Source of the DNA: CAZGCA01 sp964524145
GTDB taxonomy: Bacteria > Hydrogenedentota > CAZGCA01
Reading direction: 5' to 3'
Assembly (NCBI GenBank): GCA_964524145.1
Contig: CAZGCA010000024.1
Span: 1 to 64,000 of the forward strand
DNA: 64,000 nucleotides
Positions within the stretch are counted from its first letter, which is position 1. Every line of letters starts with the position of its first letter. A program made the position numbers and the translations under genes. The notes under the pieces were generated by a model that saw nothing but the letters and a program-made list of their open reading frames with translations, was not told the origin of the DNA and did no database searches. Of the stretch, positions 1 through 9,606 are shown in pieces.

Positions 1-218
1 CTTGCCTCACTCTACACTTTTTGGTGCCGGTCATTCCATTCTATCTACGGGACTTGCCAAAAAAACCATTTGGGCATCTCGCGGCTGCTGGAGTTCTCGC
101 TCACTCGACCATTAGCCGAACGATTAGGGAAACCGTCATGCTGTTGTCAAGCAGCCGTTGCGCGCGTTACAATGGTGCCGAGCGCTGGTTGACGTGGCAA
201 GGAAAGGAGCGGGTACCC

Positions 219-992
219 ATGAAAGTGATTCTTGTATGTTCGATATGCGTATCGTGTCTGGGGTTTCTGATCAACAGCGCGTTTGCTGCGGCGCAGAGCG
301 GTTCGGGAACGAAACGTGACTCGTTGCCCGAATACGTCTGCCACAAGGTTGACCGCGAGATCGCGCTGACCGGCAAGCTCGACGATCCGCTGTGGCAGAA
401 GGCGGAGGTCGCCCGGATGGTTCAAGCGTTTGACGGCGGCAAGCCTGACGTCCAGACCGAGATACGGATCCTGTACAGCGATACGACGCTGTACATAGGC
501 GTGCATTGTGTGGACGATTATGCGTGGGGAACGTTTACCGAACGCGACTCGGAGGTCTGGACTCAGGAGTGTGTCGAAGCGTTTATCTGCCCGTCTGGAC
601 ACGGCCACCAGTACTACGAGATAAACGTCAGCCCCAAGAACTGCGTCTTCGACGCGTGTATCCTGAACCGGTACCAGTCGACAACGCAACCGGGAGCGAT
701 AAAAGGGTTGTGGGGGTATACCGCCGACGGACTGAAGACGATGACCTACGTCGAAGGCGAAGTCGACAAGGTCGGCGGCGCGAAGTTCTGGAACGCCGAG
801 TTCGCCATCCCGCTCGACCAGCTCGTGGGCGCGCCCAACGTTCCGCCGAAACCCGGCGACAAGTGGCGCATGAACATGTTCCGTATAGACTCGCCGAAGG
901 ATGGGCCGGCGCAGTACTACTCGTGGAGCCCGGTACTGGTCCGGTCGTTCCACACGCCGACGCGGTTCGGCTGGTTGCGGTTCGAAGAGTGA
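219..992 (+). CDS. Secreted CBM9-like carbohydrate-binding protein
   Basis: The protein has 257 residues. It opens with a Sec-type signal peptide: MKVILV, a hydrophobic stretch, then SAFAAAQS around residues 22-29. The rest reads as a stand-alone carbohydrate-binding family 9-like beta-sandwich (about 45-257), with the family pattern of DDPLWQKAE near the start, LYIGVHC in the middle, an EVWTQECVEAFI strand and a C-terminal RFGWLRFEE. Such proteins bind sugars or polysaccharides outside the cytoplasm; no catalytic domain is attached. I chose this ATG over an in-frame start at 21 because AAGGAG lies 9 bases upstream (204-209) and the signal peptide begins here. The next gene starts immediately after the stop. 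The exact ligand cannot be told. Confidence 0.75.
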   Translation: MKVILVCSICVSCLGFLINSAFAAAQSGSGTKRDSLPEYVCHKVDREIALTGKLDDPLWQKAEVARMVQAFDGGKPDVQTEIRILYSDTTLYIGVHCVDDYAWGTFTERDSEVWTQECVEAFICPSGHGHQYYEINVSPKNCVFDACILNRYQSTTQPGAIKGLWGYTADGLKTMTYVEGEVDKVGGAKFWNAEFAIPLDQLVGAPNVPPKPGDKWRMNMFRIDSPKDGPAQYYSWSPVLVRSFHTPTRFGWLRFEE

Positions 993-1868
993 TTGCACGC
1001 ATACACGATTGTGACCGAGCAGACTGAATCGCCATCCACGACGGCTCAGAAGACGGTGATAAGCGCATCGCGCCGGACCGATATCCCCGCTTATTATCTC
1101 GATTGGCTTATCGAACGCGTCGGCGCCGGGTACGCGGACGTGGTGCACCCGTTCGACCGGTCCCGCGTGAGACGTGTTCCGCTCGGGCCGGAAGATGTCC
1201 ACACGATAGTGTTCTGGTCGAAGAATTACGCCGAGTTCCTTAAGCGCAGAGCAACGTTCGACCGGTTCAGGAAGCTCTACTTCCAGTTTACCGTCAACGA
1301 CTGCGAACTGCTGGAACCGCGCGTGCCGCCGCTGCAATCAAGGCTCGAACAAACCAAAGTGCTCGCGGAACGGTACGGTCCAGAACGTATGGCGTGGCGG
1401 TTCGACCCGATCGTGTTCTGGAACGGTGGCCGCGAGAACAATCTCGGCTCGTTTGAGAGGATTGCGTCGTACATGGCCGGGATAGGAGTGAACCGGTGCG
1501 TCTTCTCGTTCGCGAAATGGTACCGCAAAGCGCGCAGACGTGCCGAGAAACGCGGGTTCCCGTTCTTTGTCCCGCCGGAAGACAGGAAGCGTGCCGTCGC
1601 GTCGGATCTCGCGGCAAAAGGGGCGGCGTGCGGTATCACGATGCACGTTTGCTGTGACGATTCGCTGACAGATATCGAAAACGTGCAGAAGAGCAGTTGT
1701 ATCGACGGCCCGCTGCTCGAGAATCTTTCCGGCGAGCCGTGCGATACGAGACGGGACACCGGCCAGCGCGACATGTGCGGCTGCACCAAGAGCGTCGACA
1801 TAGGCAGCTACCACCTCCAGCCATGTCCCAACGGGTGCCTCTACTGTTACGCCAGCCCGGTTGTGTGA
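993..1868 (+). CDS. DUF1848 family protein with C-terminal cysteine cluster
   Basis: A protein of about 291 residues matching DUF1848, a family of unknown function. The N-terminal signature ISASRRTDIPAYY is present, followed by VHPFDRSRVRRVPL and the VFWSKNY motif. The C-terminal cysteine cluster (CGCTKS...CPNGCLYCYASP, about residues 262-289) is typical and probably binds an iron-sulfur cluster or metal. Two starts are possible: TTG at 993, which directly abuts the stop of the CBM9-like gene, or an in-frame GTG at 1011. The family often travels with radical SAM or nucleic-acid genes, but nothing here proves a reaction. The tight spacing suggests read-through transcription from the upstream gene. 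Confidence 0.8.
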   Translation: MHAYTIVTEQTESPSTTAQKTVISASRRTDIPAYYLDWLIERVGAGYADVVHPFDRSRVRRVPLGPEDVHTIVFWSKNYAEFLKRRATFDRFRKLYFQFTVNDCELLEPRVPPLQSRLEQTKVLAERYGPERMAWRFDPIVFWNGGRENNLGSFERIASYMAGIGVNRCVFSFAKWYRKARRRAEKRGFPFFVPPEDRKRAVASDLAAKGAACGITMHVCCDDSLTDIENVQKSSCIDGPLLENLSGEPCDTRRDTGQRDMCGCTKSVDIGSYHLQPCPNGCLYCYASPVV

Positions 1869-1966
1869 TCATGTGCCGCGGCGTGCATGGTTCTTGCTTG
1901 CATTGCGCCCCTTGGTTGCCCTAAGATGTAGGCAGCGGAGAGTGGATGGGCGGGGAACGTGTACCC

Positions 1967-2602
1967 ATGTTGAGTAAGAAGCAGATCGTCGAGCGGTTGG
2001 CCCAACTGATCGAGAAGGGCGACCGTGTGCTGAACAGCATCAGCCCGCGCGGTATCGAAGTCGAGTGGGACACGAACTGCCGGACGTTGCTGACGGGCGC
2101 GTTCGGCGAGAAGAGCATCTACGTCCAGCAGTTTTTCGGTGACGACCTGTACAAACCGAGGGTCAGCGAACGTATGGCGGTGCTTCGTGCCGCGAAGGAA
2201 GACGTCGAGGGCGGGTATATCGAGCGGCTGGAGTCCCTGTTGGCGGCGGAGCTGTTCACCTCGTACCTCGATGAGGCGGAACATCTGCTCGGCAGCGGGT
2301 ACAAGGACGCTGCAGCGGTCTTGATCGGCGCGACGATGGAGAACACGTTGCGCAAGATGTGCGAACATCACGGTGTCGAGCTGGCCGAAGGGATGAACCG
2401 GATCGAGCCGTTGAAACGCGAGCTTGTCCGCAAGAAAGTCCTCGACGGGCTTACGCAGAAGAGCATCACCGCGTGGGCCGATATACGCAACAACGCCGCC
2501 CACGGCAGGTTCGACCAGTACGAGTCGCGGCACGTGCGCGAGATGCTCGAGGGCGTACGCGAACTGCTCGACCAGCACCTTGCAGAAGGACCGGAATCGT
2601 AG
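1967..2602 (+). CDS. HEPN-like all-helical protein
   Basis: The protein has about 211 residues (218 if translation begins at the in-frame ATG at 1946) and is predicted to be almost entirely alpha-helical. I do not recognise a named family, but the C-terminal part contains ADIRNNAAHGRF, an R-x4-H pattern in a helix-rich context, as in HEPN and DUF4145-like domains. Many HEPN proteins are RNases of toxin-antitoxin or phage-defence systems; others are inactive scaffolds. The middle segment (SYLDEAEHLLGSGYKDAAAVLIGATMENTLR, about 109-139) matches the usual first helices of such domains. It lies about 125 bases upstream of addB on the same strand. Function is inferred only. Confidence 0.55.
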   Translation: MLSKKQIVERLAQLIEKGDRVLNSISPRGIEVEWDTNCRTLLTGAFGEKSIYVQQFFGDDLYKPRVSERMAVLRAAKEDVEGGYIERLESLLAAELFTSYLDEAEHLLGSGYKDAAAVLIGATMENTLRKMCEHHGVELAEGMNRIEPLKRELVRKKVLDGLTQKSITAWADIRNNAAHGRFDQYESRHVREMLEGVRELLDQHLAEGPES

Positions 2603-2728
2603 CGATTGGCGCTCGGACAGGAGCGACGCAGCCAATTGGCTCATACTCCGGCCATCAAATGGCGTAAGTTCCTGACGTCTCTTCGGTGATCCGTGTCCGG
2701 CAGGGACGACTAGCACAAGGACCGGGAC

Positions 2729-5700
2729 GTGGCCAGAGTTGAGATACAGTATGGACCGGGGTTTGAATCGCGGTCGGAAGAGTTCTCTCGCCGTTGCATC
2801 GAGAGGATAGATGCCGGTCGTCCTCAGTCGTTCGTGTACCTCGTCCCAAATGACCGGCACGCCCGGCATCTCGCGTGGCGGCTCGTTTCGGACTGCGCCC
2901 GCCGGGCCACGCCGGAGCTCAACGTCTTCAGCTTTAACCGGTTCGCAACCTACCTGTTATCCGCTGTCTCGTCCGAGATGCTGAAAGGCGTACGCAGGAT
3001 CTCCCACGCGGAGAAGCTTGTGATAGTCGAGGAGACACTGCGGTCTCGAAAGAAGAGCTCGCCGCTGCACGACGCACACAGGTTTCCCGGCATGGTACAG
3101 CGCGTATCGGGGCTAATTGCCGAGCTGAAACAAAACGTCTGCGAGGACGGCAACTCGTTCGTCGCGGAGCTTGGTGTAGGAAAAGCGCGTCCCATGGTGC
3201 GCGAGCTTGGGGCCGTATTTGACGAGTATCAGCGCTTTCTCATCGAGCACAGTCTTGCCGACGAAGAAGGGAAGTTCCTCATCGTGCTTGACGCGTTGAA
3301 GAACGATTCGTCGGCCATCCTCGAGCGGTTGCGCGATGTTGAGCGCGTTTTCTTTGACGGGTTCTGCGATTTTACCGGCGCGGAGAAGGCAATCCTGCGC
3401 GAACTGGTTCGATACGTCCCGGAAATCCTGGTCAATATAGACTTTGAGGAGAACGGCCGCCTTTGCGACGGCCTCGAGGAGACGTTCGGGTTCCTGGAAG
3501 AGTTGTCCGACGAGGTGAACCTTGTTACGTCAACCGAGGATCAGGATGTAAGGCCGCCCCTCGACGATCTTGCACGGGCGATCCTGGCGGATGACCGTTG
3601 CCGCCCCGAGAATATCGAGAGTGCGAAAAAGTGTCTCGAGCTGAGGGTGCTGCCGACGCGCAGAGCGGAGGTGCGCGAGATAGCGAGCCGGGTGAAGCAG
3701 CTCGCCGTAGACAAGGGCTACGAGGACAAGCTCGACCGGATCGCGGTTGTCTTCGGAGCGATCGAGAGCTATGGTCCGGTTGTCCGCGAGGTGTTCGAGG
3801 ATTACGGATTGCCGTACAGCATCACAGAAGGATTCGAGCTGCGCGAGTCGCCGGTCGTGAGAGCGATATTCAGCTTCGTTGCTCTCAAGACGCAGGGTTT
3901 TCGGGTGGACGACGTGGTGGCGTGTTTCCGGTCGCCCTATCTTATGCCGGACGCGAGCGCGGAAGCGCTGCGAAGGTGCATCGTGTCGGCGCGTGTGACC
4001 GGCAGCAGCAAGCAGGAGTGGTTCGACAAGATCGAGCGGTACGCGCGAGAGAGTGACGAACGGGTCGGCGTGCTGGAACGCGAGGACGAGGATGTCCCGC
4101 TGCGGACTTCCGTGCTCCGGGACGAGGCACTGGCGGTGGTAGAAGACCTCAAGCGACTTTTCGACGCGGCCGACCACTTGTGCGACGGTGTGCCGCCGGA
4201 GACGATGAAGGAGACGTTGCGGGATGCGCTGTCGACGGTCGGCATCGAGCGCAACATTCTTTCACGTCACGCGTTCGAGTCGGAGCAATGGGTAGTCCGG
4301 CGCGACGTGGCGGCGTTCCAGCGGTTCCTTCGGGTTGTGGACAACGTCTGTGAAGCGATGGCGTTTCGCTCGGACAAGGTCGTCACTCTTGCGAGGTTCG
4401 AGGCCGCACTCACCAGCGCGGTGGCCGGCACAAAATACTCTGTGCCAACGAGGTTCGATTGCGGGGTAACGGTGGGGCGTCCCGAAGACCTGCTCGGCAT
4501 CAGGTTCGACTACATCTTCTTCGGCGGTCTCGTGGAAGGCGAGTTCCCCCGGCGCGCGCCCGTCCATACACTCGTCAGCAGGTCAGATCGCGCGAGAAGC
4601 AGCTACCTCCGCGAGACGGGCCGCCAGTTGGAGGAAGGGCTCTACACGTTCCGGCGCGCGCTGCGTGCTGCGGAGAAGGGACTCGTCGCCACCTACCCGG
4701 AGCTTGCCGAAGATGAACCAACAGTACCGTCGCCGTTTGTCCGTGAGATCGAAAGACTGACAGATTGTGAGGGAGAGAAAGCTCCGGACCCTCTGTTCGA
4801 CACAGACCCGGAGAGACTGTTCTCGCGAAAGGCGGCCCTGTCGAGGCTCGGCGGACTGCTTTGTGCTCCAGACACTCCCGATACACGGGACGAAAGCACG
4901 GCACTCGTAGCCCGGATATCGGACGGTCAGCCGAATTGCGCATACGACATCCTGCAACGAGTACGGAGCGCGCACGCTCGTTCGCTCGACCTTCTCTCGG
5001 AATATGACGGCAACATCCGGTCCAAGGCGCTTCTGGAACGGTTGAAAGCGACCTACGGGTCCCGAGATTACATCTTCTCGGTATCTCAACTCGAGATGTA
5101 TGCCAAGTGCCCGTTCCGGTTCTTTGCGGAGCGCGTGCTTGCACTGAAGGAACCTGACAAGATACCGACCGAGGTGGAGCCGATGGAACGAGGCAAGCTT
5201 GTCCACGACATACTCCACAAATTCATGTCACGCTGGGACCGGGACAAGAGAGCCGGTGCGGAAACCGAAAAGCGTCGCGCCGCGGAGTTGATTGAAGCCG
5301 CTGCCAGGGAGGTGCTCGGCGAGCACGAGTTTGGGGAAGAACTCGGGGTGCCGTGGGACGTGTTCGAGCAGAAACTTCTCGACGGGCTGCAGGACGCGCC
5401 GGCCGAGTTGCGCGGGATGTTGCGTGATGTTGTCGATCACGAAGTGGACAAGATGGCGCCGGCCATGAAGACGTATCTCGAGTGGGAGTTCGGCCTGCCG
5501 AAGGCGGAGAACCGTACGCGCGACCCGGCGTCCTCGACCCAATGCCTGGAACTCGGAGACACGATAAAGATCAGGGGCCGTGTCGACCGGATCGATCTCT
5601 TCGAGCGCGAAGAGGGTACGGACTGCCTTGTGATTGACTACAAGACAGGCAAGACGTCCTACGGCGAGAAGGCTATTAAGGAGGGCATATCGTACCAGAT

Positions 5701-6055
5701 GCCGGTGTATATGCTGGCGGTCGCGCAGCTTCTTCCCAAGGCAAAAGAAGAAGATCAACCTTCGGGCTCCGCTCAGTACTACCACGTTCTCCGGGGCGAA
5801 GGCGTCAAGCTGAGGAACAAACTGGAGTTCAACCGGGGCATTGAAGAAGTCGCTGTCGAGCACATGCGCGCCGACGTGGACGCGCTCCGGTCGGGCCATT
5901 TCGCCGTCACAGTGCTCGGAAGACAGACGGCATCCTGCAAGTGGTGTCCTTACTCGAGAATGTGCCGCCTGGACGAGACGCGCATGGCACGGGTGGACGA
6001 TCATCTCGCGCGGAGACACGAACCCATAGCCGAAAGGTTCCGCGGCCCCAAATGA
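2729..6055 (+). CDS. addB: AddB-like helicase-nuclease subunit B
   Basis: An 1108-residue protein of the AddB/RexB type, about the usual length (roughly 1150). With AddA it would resect double-strand DNA ends for RecA loading and degrade foreign DNA. The C-terminal RecB-type nuclease domain is clear: YAKCPFRFF (C794), GRVDRID, the catalytic VIDYKTGK, and CKWCPYSRMC (C1070, C1073, C1079). These four cysteines are the known AddB [4Fe-4S] ligand pattern. The N-terminal position where many AddB proteins carry a Walker A motif reads YGPGFESRSEEF and lacks the lysine, so this half is probably not an ATPase. Translation starts at GTG after AAGGA; the stop overlaps the addA start by four bases. Confidence 0.88.
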   Translation: MARVEIQYGPGFESRSEEFSRRCIERIDAGRPQSFVYLVPNDRHARHLAWRLVSDCARRATPELNVFSFNRFATYLLSAVSSEMLKGVRRISHAEKLVIVEETLRSRKKSSPLHDAHRFPGMVQRVSGLIAELKQNVCEDGNSFVAELGVGKARPMVRELGAVFDEYQRFLIEHSLADEEGKFLIVLDALKNDSSAILERLRDVERVFFDGFCDFTGAEKAILRELVRYVPEILVNIDFEENGRLCDGLEETFGFLEELSDEVNLVTSTEDQDVRPPLDDLARAILADDRCRPENIESAKKCLELRVLPTRRAEVREIASRVKQLAVDKGYEDKLDRIAVVFGAIESYGPVVREVFEDYGLPYSITEGFELRESPVVRAIFSFVALKTQGFRVDDVVACFRSPYLMPDASAEALRRCIVSARVTGSSKQEWFDKIERYARESDERVGVLEREDEDVPLRTSVLRDEALAVVEDLKRLFDAADHLCDGVPPETMKETLRDALSTVGIERNILSRHAFESEQWVVRRDVAAFQRFLRVVDNVCEAMAFRSDKVVTLARFEAALTSAVAGTKYSVPTRFDCGVTVGRPEDLLGIRFDYIFFGGLVEGEFPRRAPVHTLVSRSDRARSSYLRETGRQLEEGLYTFRRALRAAEKGLVATYPELAEDEPTVPSPFVREIERLTDCEGEKAPDPLFDTDPERLFSRKAALSRLGGLLCAPDTPDTRDESTALVARISDGQPNCAYDILQRVRSAHARSLDLLSEYDGNIRSKALLERLKATYGSRDYIFSVSQLEMYAKCPFRFFAERVLALKEPDKIPTEVEPMERGKLVHDILHKFMSRWDRDKRAGAETEKRRAAELIEAAAREVLGEHEFGEELGVPWDVFEQKLLDGLQDAPAELRGMLRDVVDHEVDKMAPAMKTYLEWEFGLPKAENRTRDPASSTQCLELGDTIKIRGRVDRIDLFEREEGTDCLVIDYKTGKTSYGEKAIKEGISYQMPVYMLAVAQLLPKAKEEDQPSGSAQYYHVLRGEGVKLRNKLEFNRGIEEVAVEHMRADVDALRSGHFAVTVLGRQTASCKWCPYSRMCRLDETRMARVDDHLARRHEPIAERFRGPK

Positions 6056-9000
6056 AAGCGATTAAGCTGACCGATCAGCAACGGAAGGCCCTCGACCTGA
6101 ACCGCAACATCGCGGTGGTAGCCGGCGCGGGTTCGGGCAAGACCCTGATACTGGTCGAACGGTATCTTGCAGCACTCGAGCAAGACCCGGATCTCGCCGT
6201 CCGGGACGTGCTCGCGATAACGTTCACAAGAAAGGCCGCTGCACAGATGCGGCAACGTGTAGCCCAGGGAATTGCCAAACGAGTGAAAGCGGCGTCAAGC
6301 ACCGACCCGAAACGCTGGCTTCGCGCGCGGGACGAACTTCTCGAAGCCCAGGTCTCTACCATACACTCGTTCTGTGCAGCGCTGCTTCGCGAGCACGCTT
6401 CACGCGCGGATATCGATCCAGACTTTGCGGTAGTCGGCGACCTTGTGGGAGCGGCCATGCCACGGGAAAGCGTTGACGAGACCTTGCGCAAAGGATTTTC
6501 GAAGGAGGATCCGGAGCTTGCGGAGGCAGCTCGATGTGCTTCAATCTTCGGCTCGGGCACACTTGGCGACAACCTCGACCACCTGCTCACGAACAGAGAG
6601 ATCGCCGGACGGTTCTTTGCGCGACTATCGGGCAAAAACGATGAAGAATGTCTCGGCCTGCTCAGGGACGCCTATGAGAACTTCCTGACCGAGTTGGGAG
6701 CCGCCATCGAATGGGCCGCCGTGGACGATGCGCTGCGCATGCTGGCCCGGTTCGCCGAAGAAGGCGGACACCCGGAAGAGGCGTCCCCGCTTGTGAATGC
6801 CGCAGCAGGAATGGTCCGGCAGGACTCGCAGAAGGAGAAATGCCGGGCTCTGCTCGGGTTGCGGCCGATCCTGCTCACACAGCAAGGCAAGCCCCGTAAA
6901 CGCGTACCCGGTGAGGGCCAGAAGAACTGGCCGGGACGGGAGCGCGAAAGGGAGGCGTATAGAGAAAGCTTCAGCTCGTTGAGCACGCTTCTGGCAACAA
7001 TTGCTCCTCAGGACGTGTGTTTCGACGAGGGGTTGGAGTTGCGAACCGCACGGCTGCTTCGCAGTTACGCGGTGTTGTTCCGGGCAGCGACCGAAGAGTA
7101 TGAGCGCAGGAAAACAGATACGTTCGCGTTGGATTACGACGACCTTGAGGAACGGACAGCCGGGTTGCTCGAACAGGATGCTGCTCTGCGGGATAGTGTG
7201 CGTCGCAGGTACAAGCACATACTGATCGATGAGTTTCAGGATGTAAACGATCATCAGTGGCGAATTGCCGAGTTGTTACTGGCCGATTCGCGGCATGCGG
7301 GGAAAGCGCTGATCGTGGGCGACGAGAGACAGTCAATCTACGGTTTCCGTGGCGCGAAGAAGGAGGTTTTCTCAAAGGCACGAACAGAGTTGAGTGAGGC
7401 AAACAGAAGAGATGTCGAAGACGGATCCGACGCGCTCGTTCAAGCCTCGGAAAGCTTCCGCACGCTTTCGCCGGTCCTCAGTTTCATAAACGATCGATTT
7501 GGCGGCGCTTTCGGTTCGACGTATGAACCGCTGGCAGCAAGGCGGGACGATTGCCAAAAAGCGGGCAAGGTGGAGGTGCTGGTTGGCGAACGTCCCGAGG
7601 AGCTTATTGCGAAACGGATCCGAGCGGGGGTTGAAGGAAGTGACGCTGACATTTTGTGGGTCGTTCGCGATTCCGGGGTCGAGGCTGCGAAGTACAAGGA
7701 TTTCGCCATACTGATCCGTGCCAGGTCCGTTCTTCCGAGGCTCGAGAACGCGCTGGTTACCTACGGCGTGCCGTACTTCGTTCATGCGGGCGTAGGGCTG
7801 TACGAACGGCAGGAGGTTCAGGATCTGCTCAATGTGCTGCGATTCCTTGCAGACGAGCGGGACGAGATCGCGCTGGCAGGGGTGCTGAGGTCGCCGCTCA
7901 TAGGCGTCACGGACGAGACGCTGTACGCTCTCTCCATGATAGGGGAAGAAGGATTGTGGAGGAAGCTGGTTTCGTTGGTTCGGAACGGCAAAGCGGACGA
8001 CCTGCCTGCATGGGGCACGCTTGGTCGCGCCTATACTCTGCTGGAAACGTGGAAGAGTATTGCCCATCGAGCGCCCGTCGCGTCGCTCTTGGACAGAGTC
8101 TGCGCGGAGACCGGTTTCTGGGCTACACTCAGTGTCGGCCGTACTCCTGTTCAGAACGTAGCCAACGTCGAGAGGCTGATTGATGTGGCCGGCAAGTTTG
8201 ATCGCGAGGCAAGCGGCAGCGCCGCCGAGTTTGTCGCTGTTGTGGACAGGCTCGTCGAGCAAGGGCAAAAGGAACCCGAGGCCGCCGTCGAGAGCGCCGG
8301 GAACGCCGTGCAAGTGATGACGATACACGCCGCGAAAGGGTTGGAGTTCAATATCGCCGTTGTGCCGGACCTCGATGTTAAGCAGAAAACGGGGGGTCAG
8401 CCAAGTATGTTGGTGCACCGGGACATTGGTCTCGGGCCCAAGGTGCTGGGCGACGACGGGATGACCAACTCGTTTCTAAGGACAGCGATCCGGGAGCGGA
8501 AGAAGACCGAGGAACGCGAGGAAGAGAAACGTGTGGCGTACGTCTCGCACACCAGAGCGCGGGACAACCTTATCATCTGGACGCGTAAAGGCAAGGACGA
8601 CTCGACCTCGTGGTGGCGCGAGAACGACAATGTGCGGGTGTGTGCTGATGATTCGTTTGACTATGTCCAGCCCGTCGAGAGTGTTGAAGGGAATGCGGTC
8701 TGCGATGTGCTGGAAAAGGGCGCGCTGAACCGCGGGCCGGACGATGAGACGTTTAGCGAGTTGTCCAGTCTCGCGTCGGTACCGCGTCAGCCGATAATTA
8801 CGCCGACACACCTCGTGACCTATGCGGAATGTCCGCGATGGTACTTCATGCAGTACGTTATGGGCGTTCCGGAAGGATGGATGCAACGCGAGGCGGATGC
8901 GGTAATGGAGATGGACGAACTGGCGGAAGCAGGCATAAGGGACGAACCGTCGCAGTTTGGGGTTGCGGCCCATCGCGCTCTCGAGCTGTACGTGAAGGGT

Positions 9001-9606
9001 CGAGCGCGTGGAAGCCCCGTTGCAGAAGTGCTTGAAACGTCAGCCGAACGCGCCGCTGCCGAATGCGGGAGAAACAATCCAAGGCTCCGAGATAAGTTGC
9101 GTCGTGTGCTCGAAGAGTTCGAGCGGAGCCATATCGGTCGGCGCGCCCTACGCGCAAAGGGACCGTTGTGCGAGCACGCCTTCACACTGGCAGTCGAAGA
9201 CGTTTTCATCAGGGGCACGATAGACCTTCTCTGCAAGGGGGAGGCCGCTGACTGGCACATCGTTGATTACAAGACGGTGGAAGTGGAGACTGATGAACGT
9301 GGCGACCTGGACATTGACGAGGTCATGAACCGTTACTCGATCCAGCTCGACGCGTATGCGCTCGCCGCGTTCAGCCTCCAGGAGTGCAGCTCGGTCACGA
9401 CTTCGTTGTACTTGACACGATACCCCGACAAATTGCCGCCGGTCGCAGAGTACACGCGCGACGAGCGGCCCCGTCTGGTGCAGAACGTTCTCTCACTTGC
9501 GAAAGAGATGATCGCCGGCGGGGAGAACATCGACGCGTTCGCACGGCGGGTTGGGAAACCCTGTGCGCGGTGCCCTTACGACCGGCTCGGTTTGTGCTCG
9601 GACTGA
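6052..9606 (+). CDS. addA: AddA-like UvrD-family helicase-nuclease subunit A
   Basis: An 1184-residue superfamily 1 helicase fused to a nuclease. Helicase motifs run in order: AGAGSGKT (Walker A, about residues 23-30), AITFTRKAA, STIHSFCA, LIDEFQDV (Walker B), VGDERQSIYGFRGA, VMTIHAAKGLEF and VAYVSHTRARDNL. The C-terminal nuclease has GTIDLL and HIVDYKT. I start it at the ATG that overlaps the addB stop (ATGA), because residues read from an in-frame start at 5941 lie wholly inside addB and look non-family. Unusually, this subunit also has a four-cysteine set like AddB's: C927 in YAECPRW, then C1171, C1174 and C1182 (CARCPYDRLGLC). Convergent with hflX, with no gap between the two stops. Confidence 0.9.
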   Translation: MKAIKLTDQQRKALDLNRNIAVVAGAGSGKTLILVERYLAALEQDPDLAVRDVLAITFTRKAAAQMRQRVAQGIAKRVKAASSTDPKRWLRARDELLEAQVSTIHSFCAALLREHASRADIDPDFAVVGDLVGAAMPRESVDETLRKGFSKEDPELAEAARCASIFGSGTLGDNLDHLLTNREIAGRFFARLSGKNDEECLGLLRDAYENFLTELGAAIEWAAVDDALRMLARFAEEGGHPEEASPLVNAAAGMVRQDSQKEKCRALLGLRPILLTQQGKPRKRVPGEGQKNWPGREREREAYRESFSSLSTLLATIAPQDVCFDEGLELRTARLLRSYAVLFRAATEEYERRKTDTFALDYDDLEERTAGLLEQDAALRDSVRRRYKHILIDEFQDVNDHQWRIAELLLADSRHAGKALIVGDERQSIYGFRGAKKEVFSKARTELSEANRRDVEDGSDALVQASESFRTLSPVLSFINDRFGGAFGSTYEPLAARRDDCQKAGKVEVLVGERPEELIAKRIRAGVEGSDADILWVVRDSGVEAAKYKDFAILIRARSVLPRLENALVTYGVPYFVHAGVGLYERQEVQDLLNVLRFLADERDEIALAGVLRSPLIGVTDETLYALSMIGEEGLWRKLVSLVRNGKADDLPAWGTLGRAYTLLETWKSIAHRAPVASLLDRVCAETGFWATLSVGRTPVQNVANVERLIDVAGKFDREASGSAAEFVAVVDRLVEQGQKEPEAAVESAGNAVQVMTIHAAKGLEFNIAVVPDLDVKQKTGGQPSMLVHRDIGLGPKVLGDDGMTNSFLRTAIRERKKTEEREEEKRVAYVSHTRARDNLIIWTRKGKDDSTSWWRENDNVRVCADDSFDYVQPVESVEGNAVCDVLEKGALNRGPDDETFSELSSLASVPRQPIITPTHLVTYAECPRWYFMQYVMGVPEGWMQREADAVMEMDELAEAGIRDEPSQFGVAAHRALELYVKGRARGSPVAEVLETSAERAAAECGRNNPRLRDKLRRVLEEFERSHIGRRALRAKGPLCEHAFTLAVEDVFIRGTIDLLCKGEAADWHIVDYKTVEVETDERGDLDIDEVMNRYSIQLDAYALAAFSLQECSSVTTSLYLTRYPDKLPPVAEYTRDERPRLVQNVLSLAKEMIAGGENIDAFARRVGKPCARCPYDRLGLCSD

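Noticed and set aside
147..1337. 396-codon open frame antisense to the CBM9-like gene
   Set aside because: Compositionally a GC-rich shadow of the plus-strand genes, with no domain, ribosome site or sensible start.
2729..2800. AddB as an active helicase with its own Walker A
   Set aside because: The N-terminal segment lacks the glycine-lysine pair; only the nuclease domain is supported as active.
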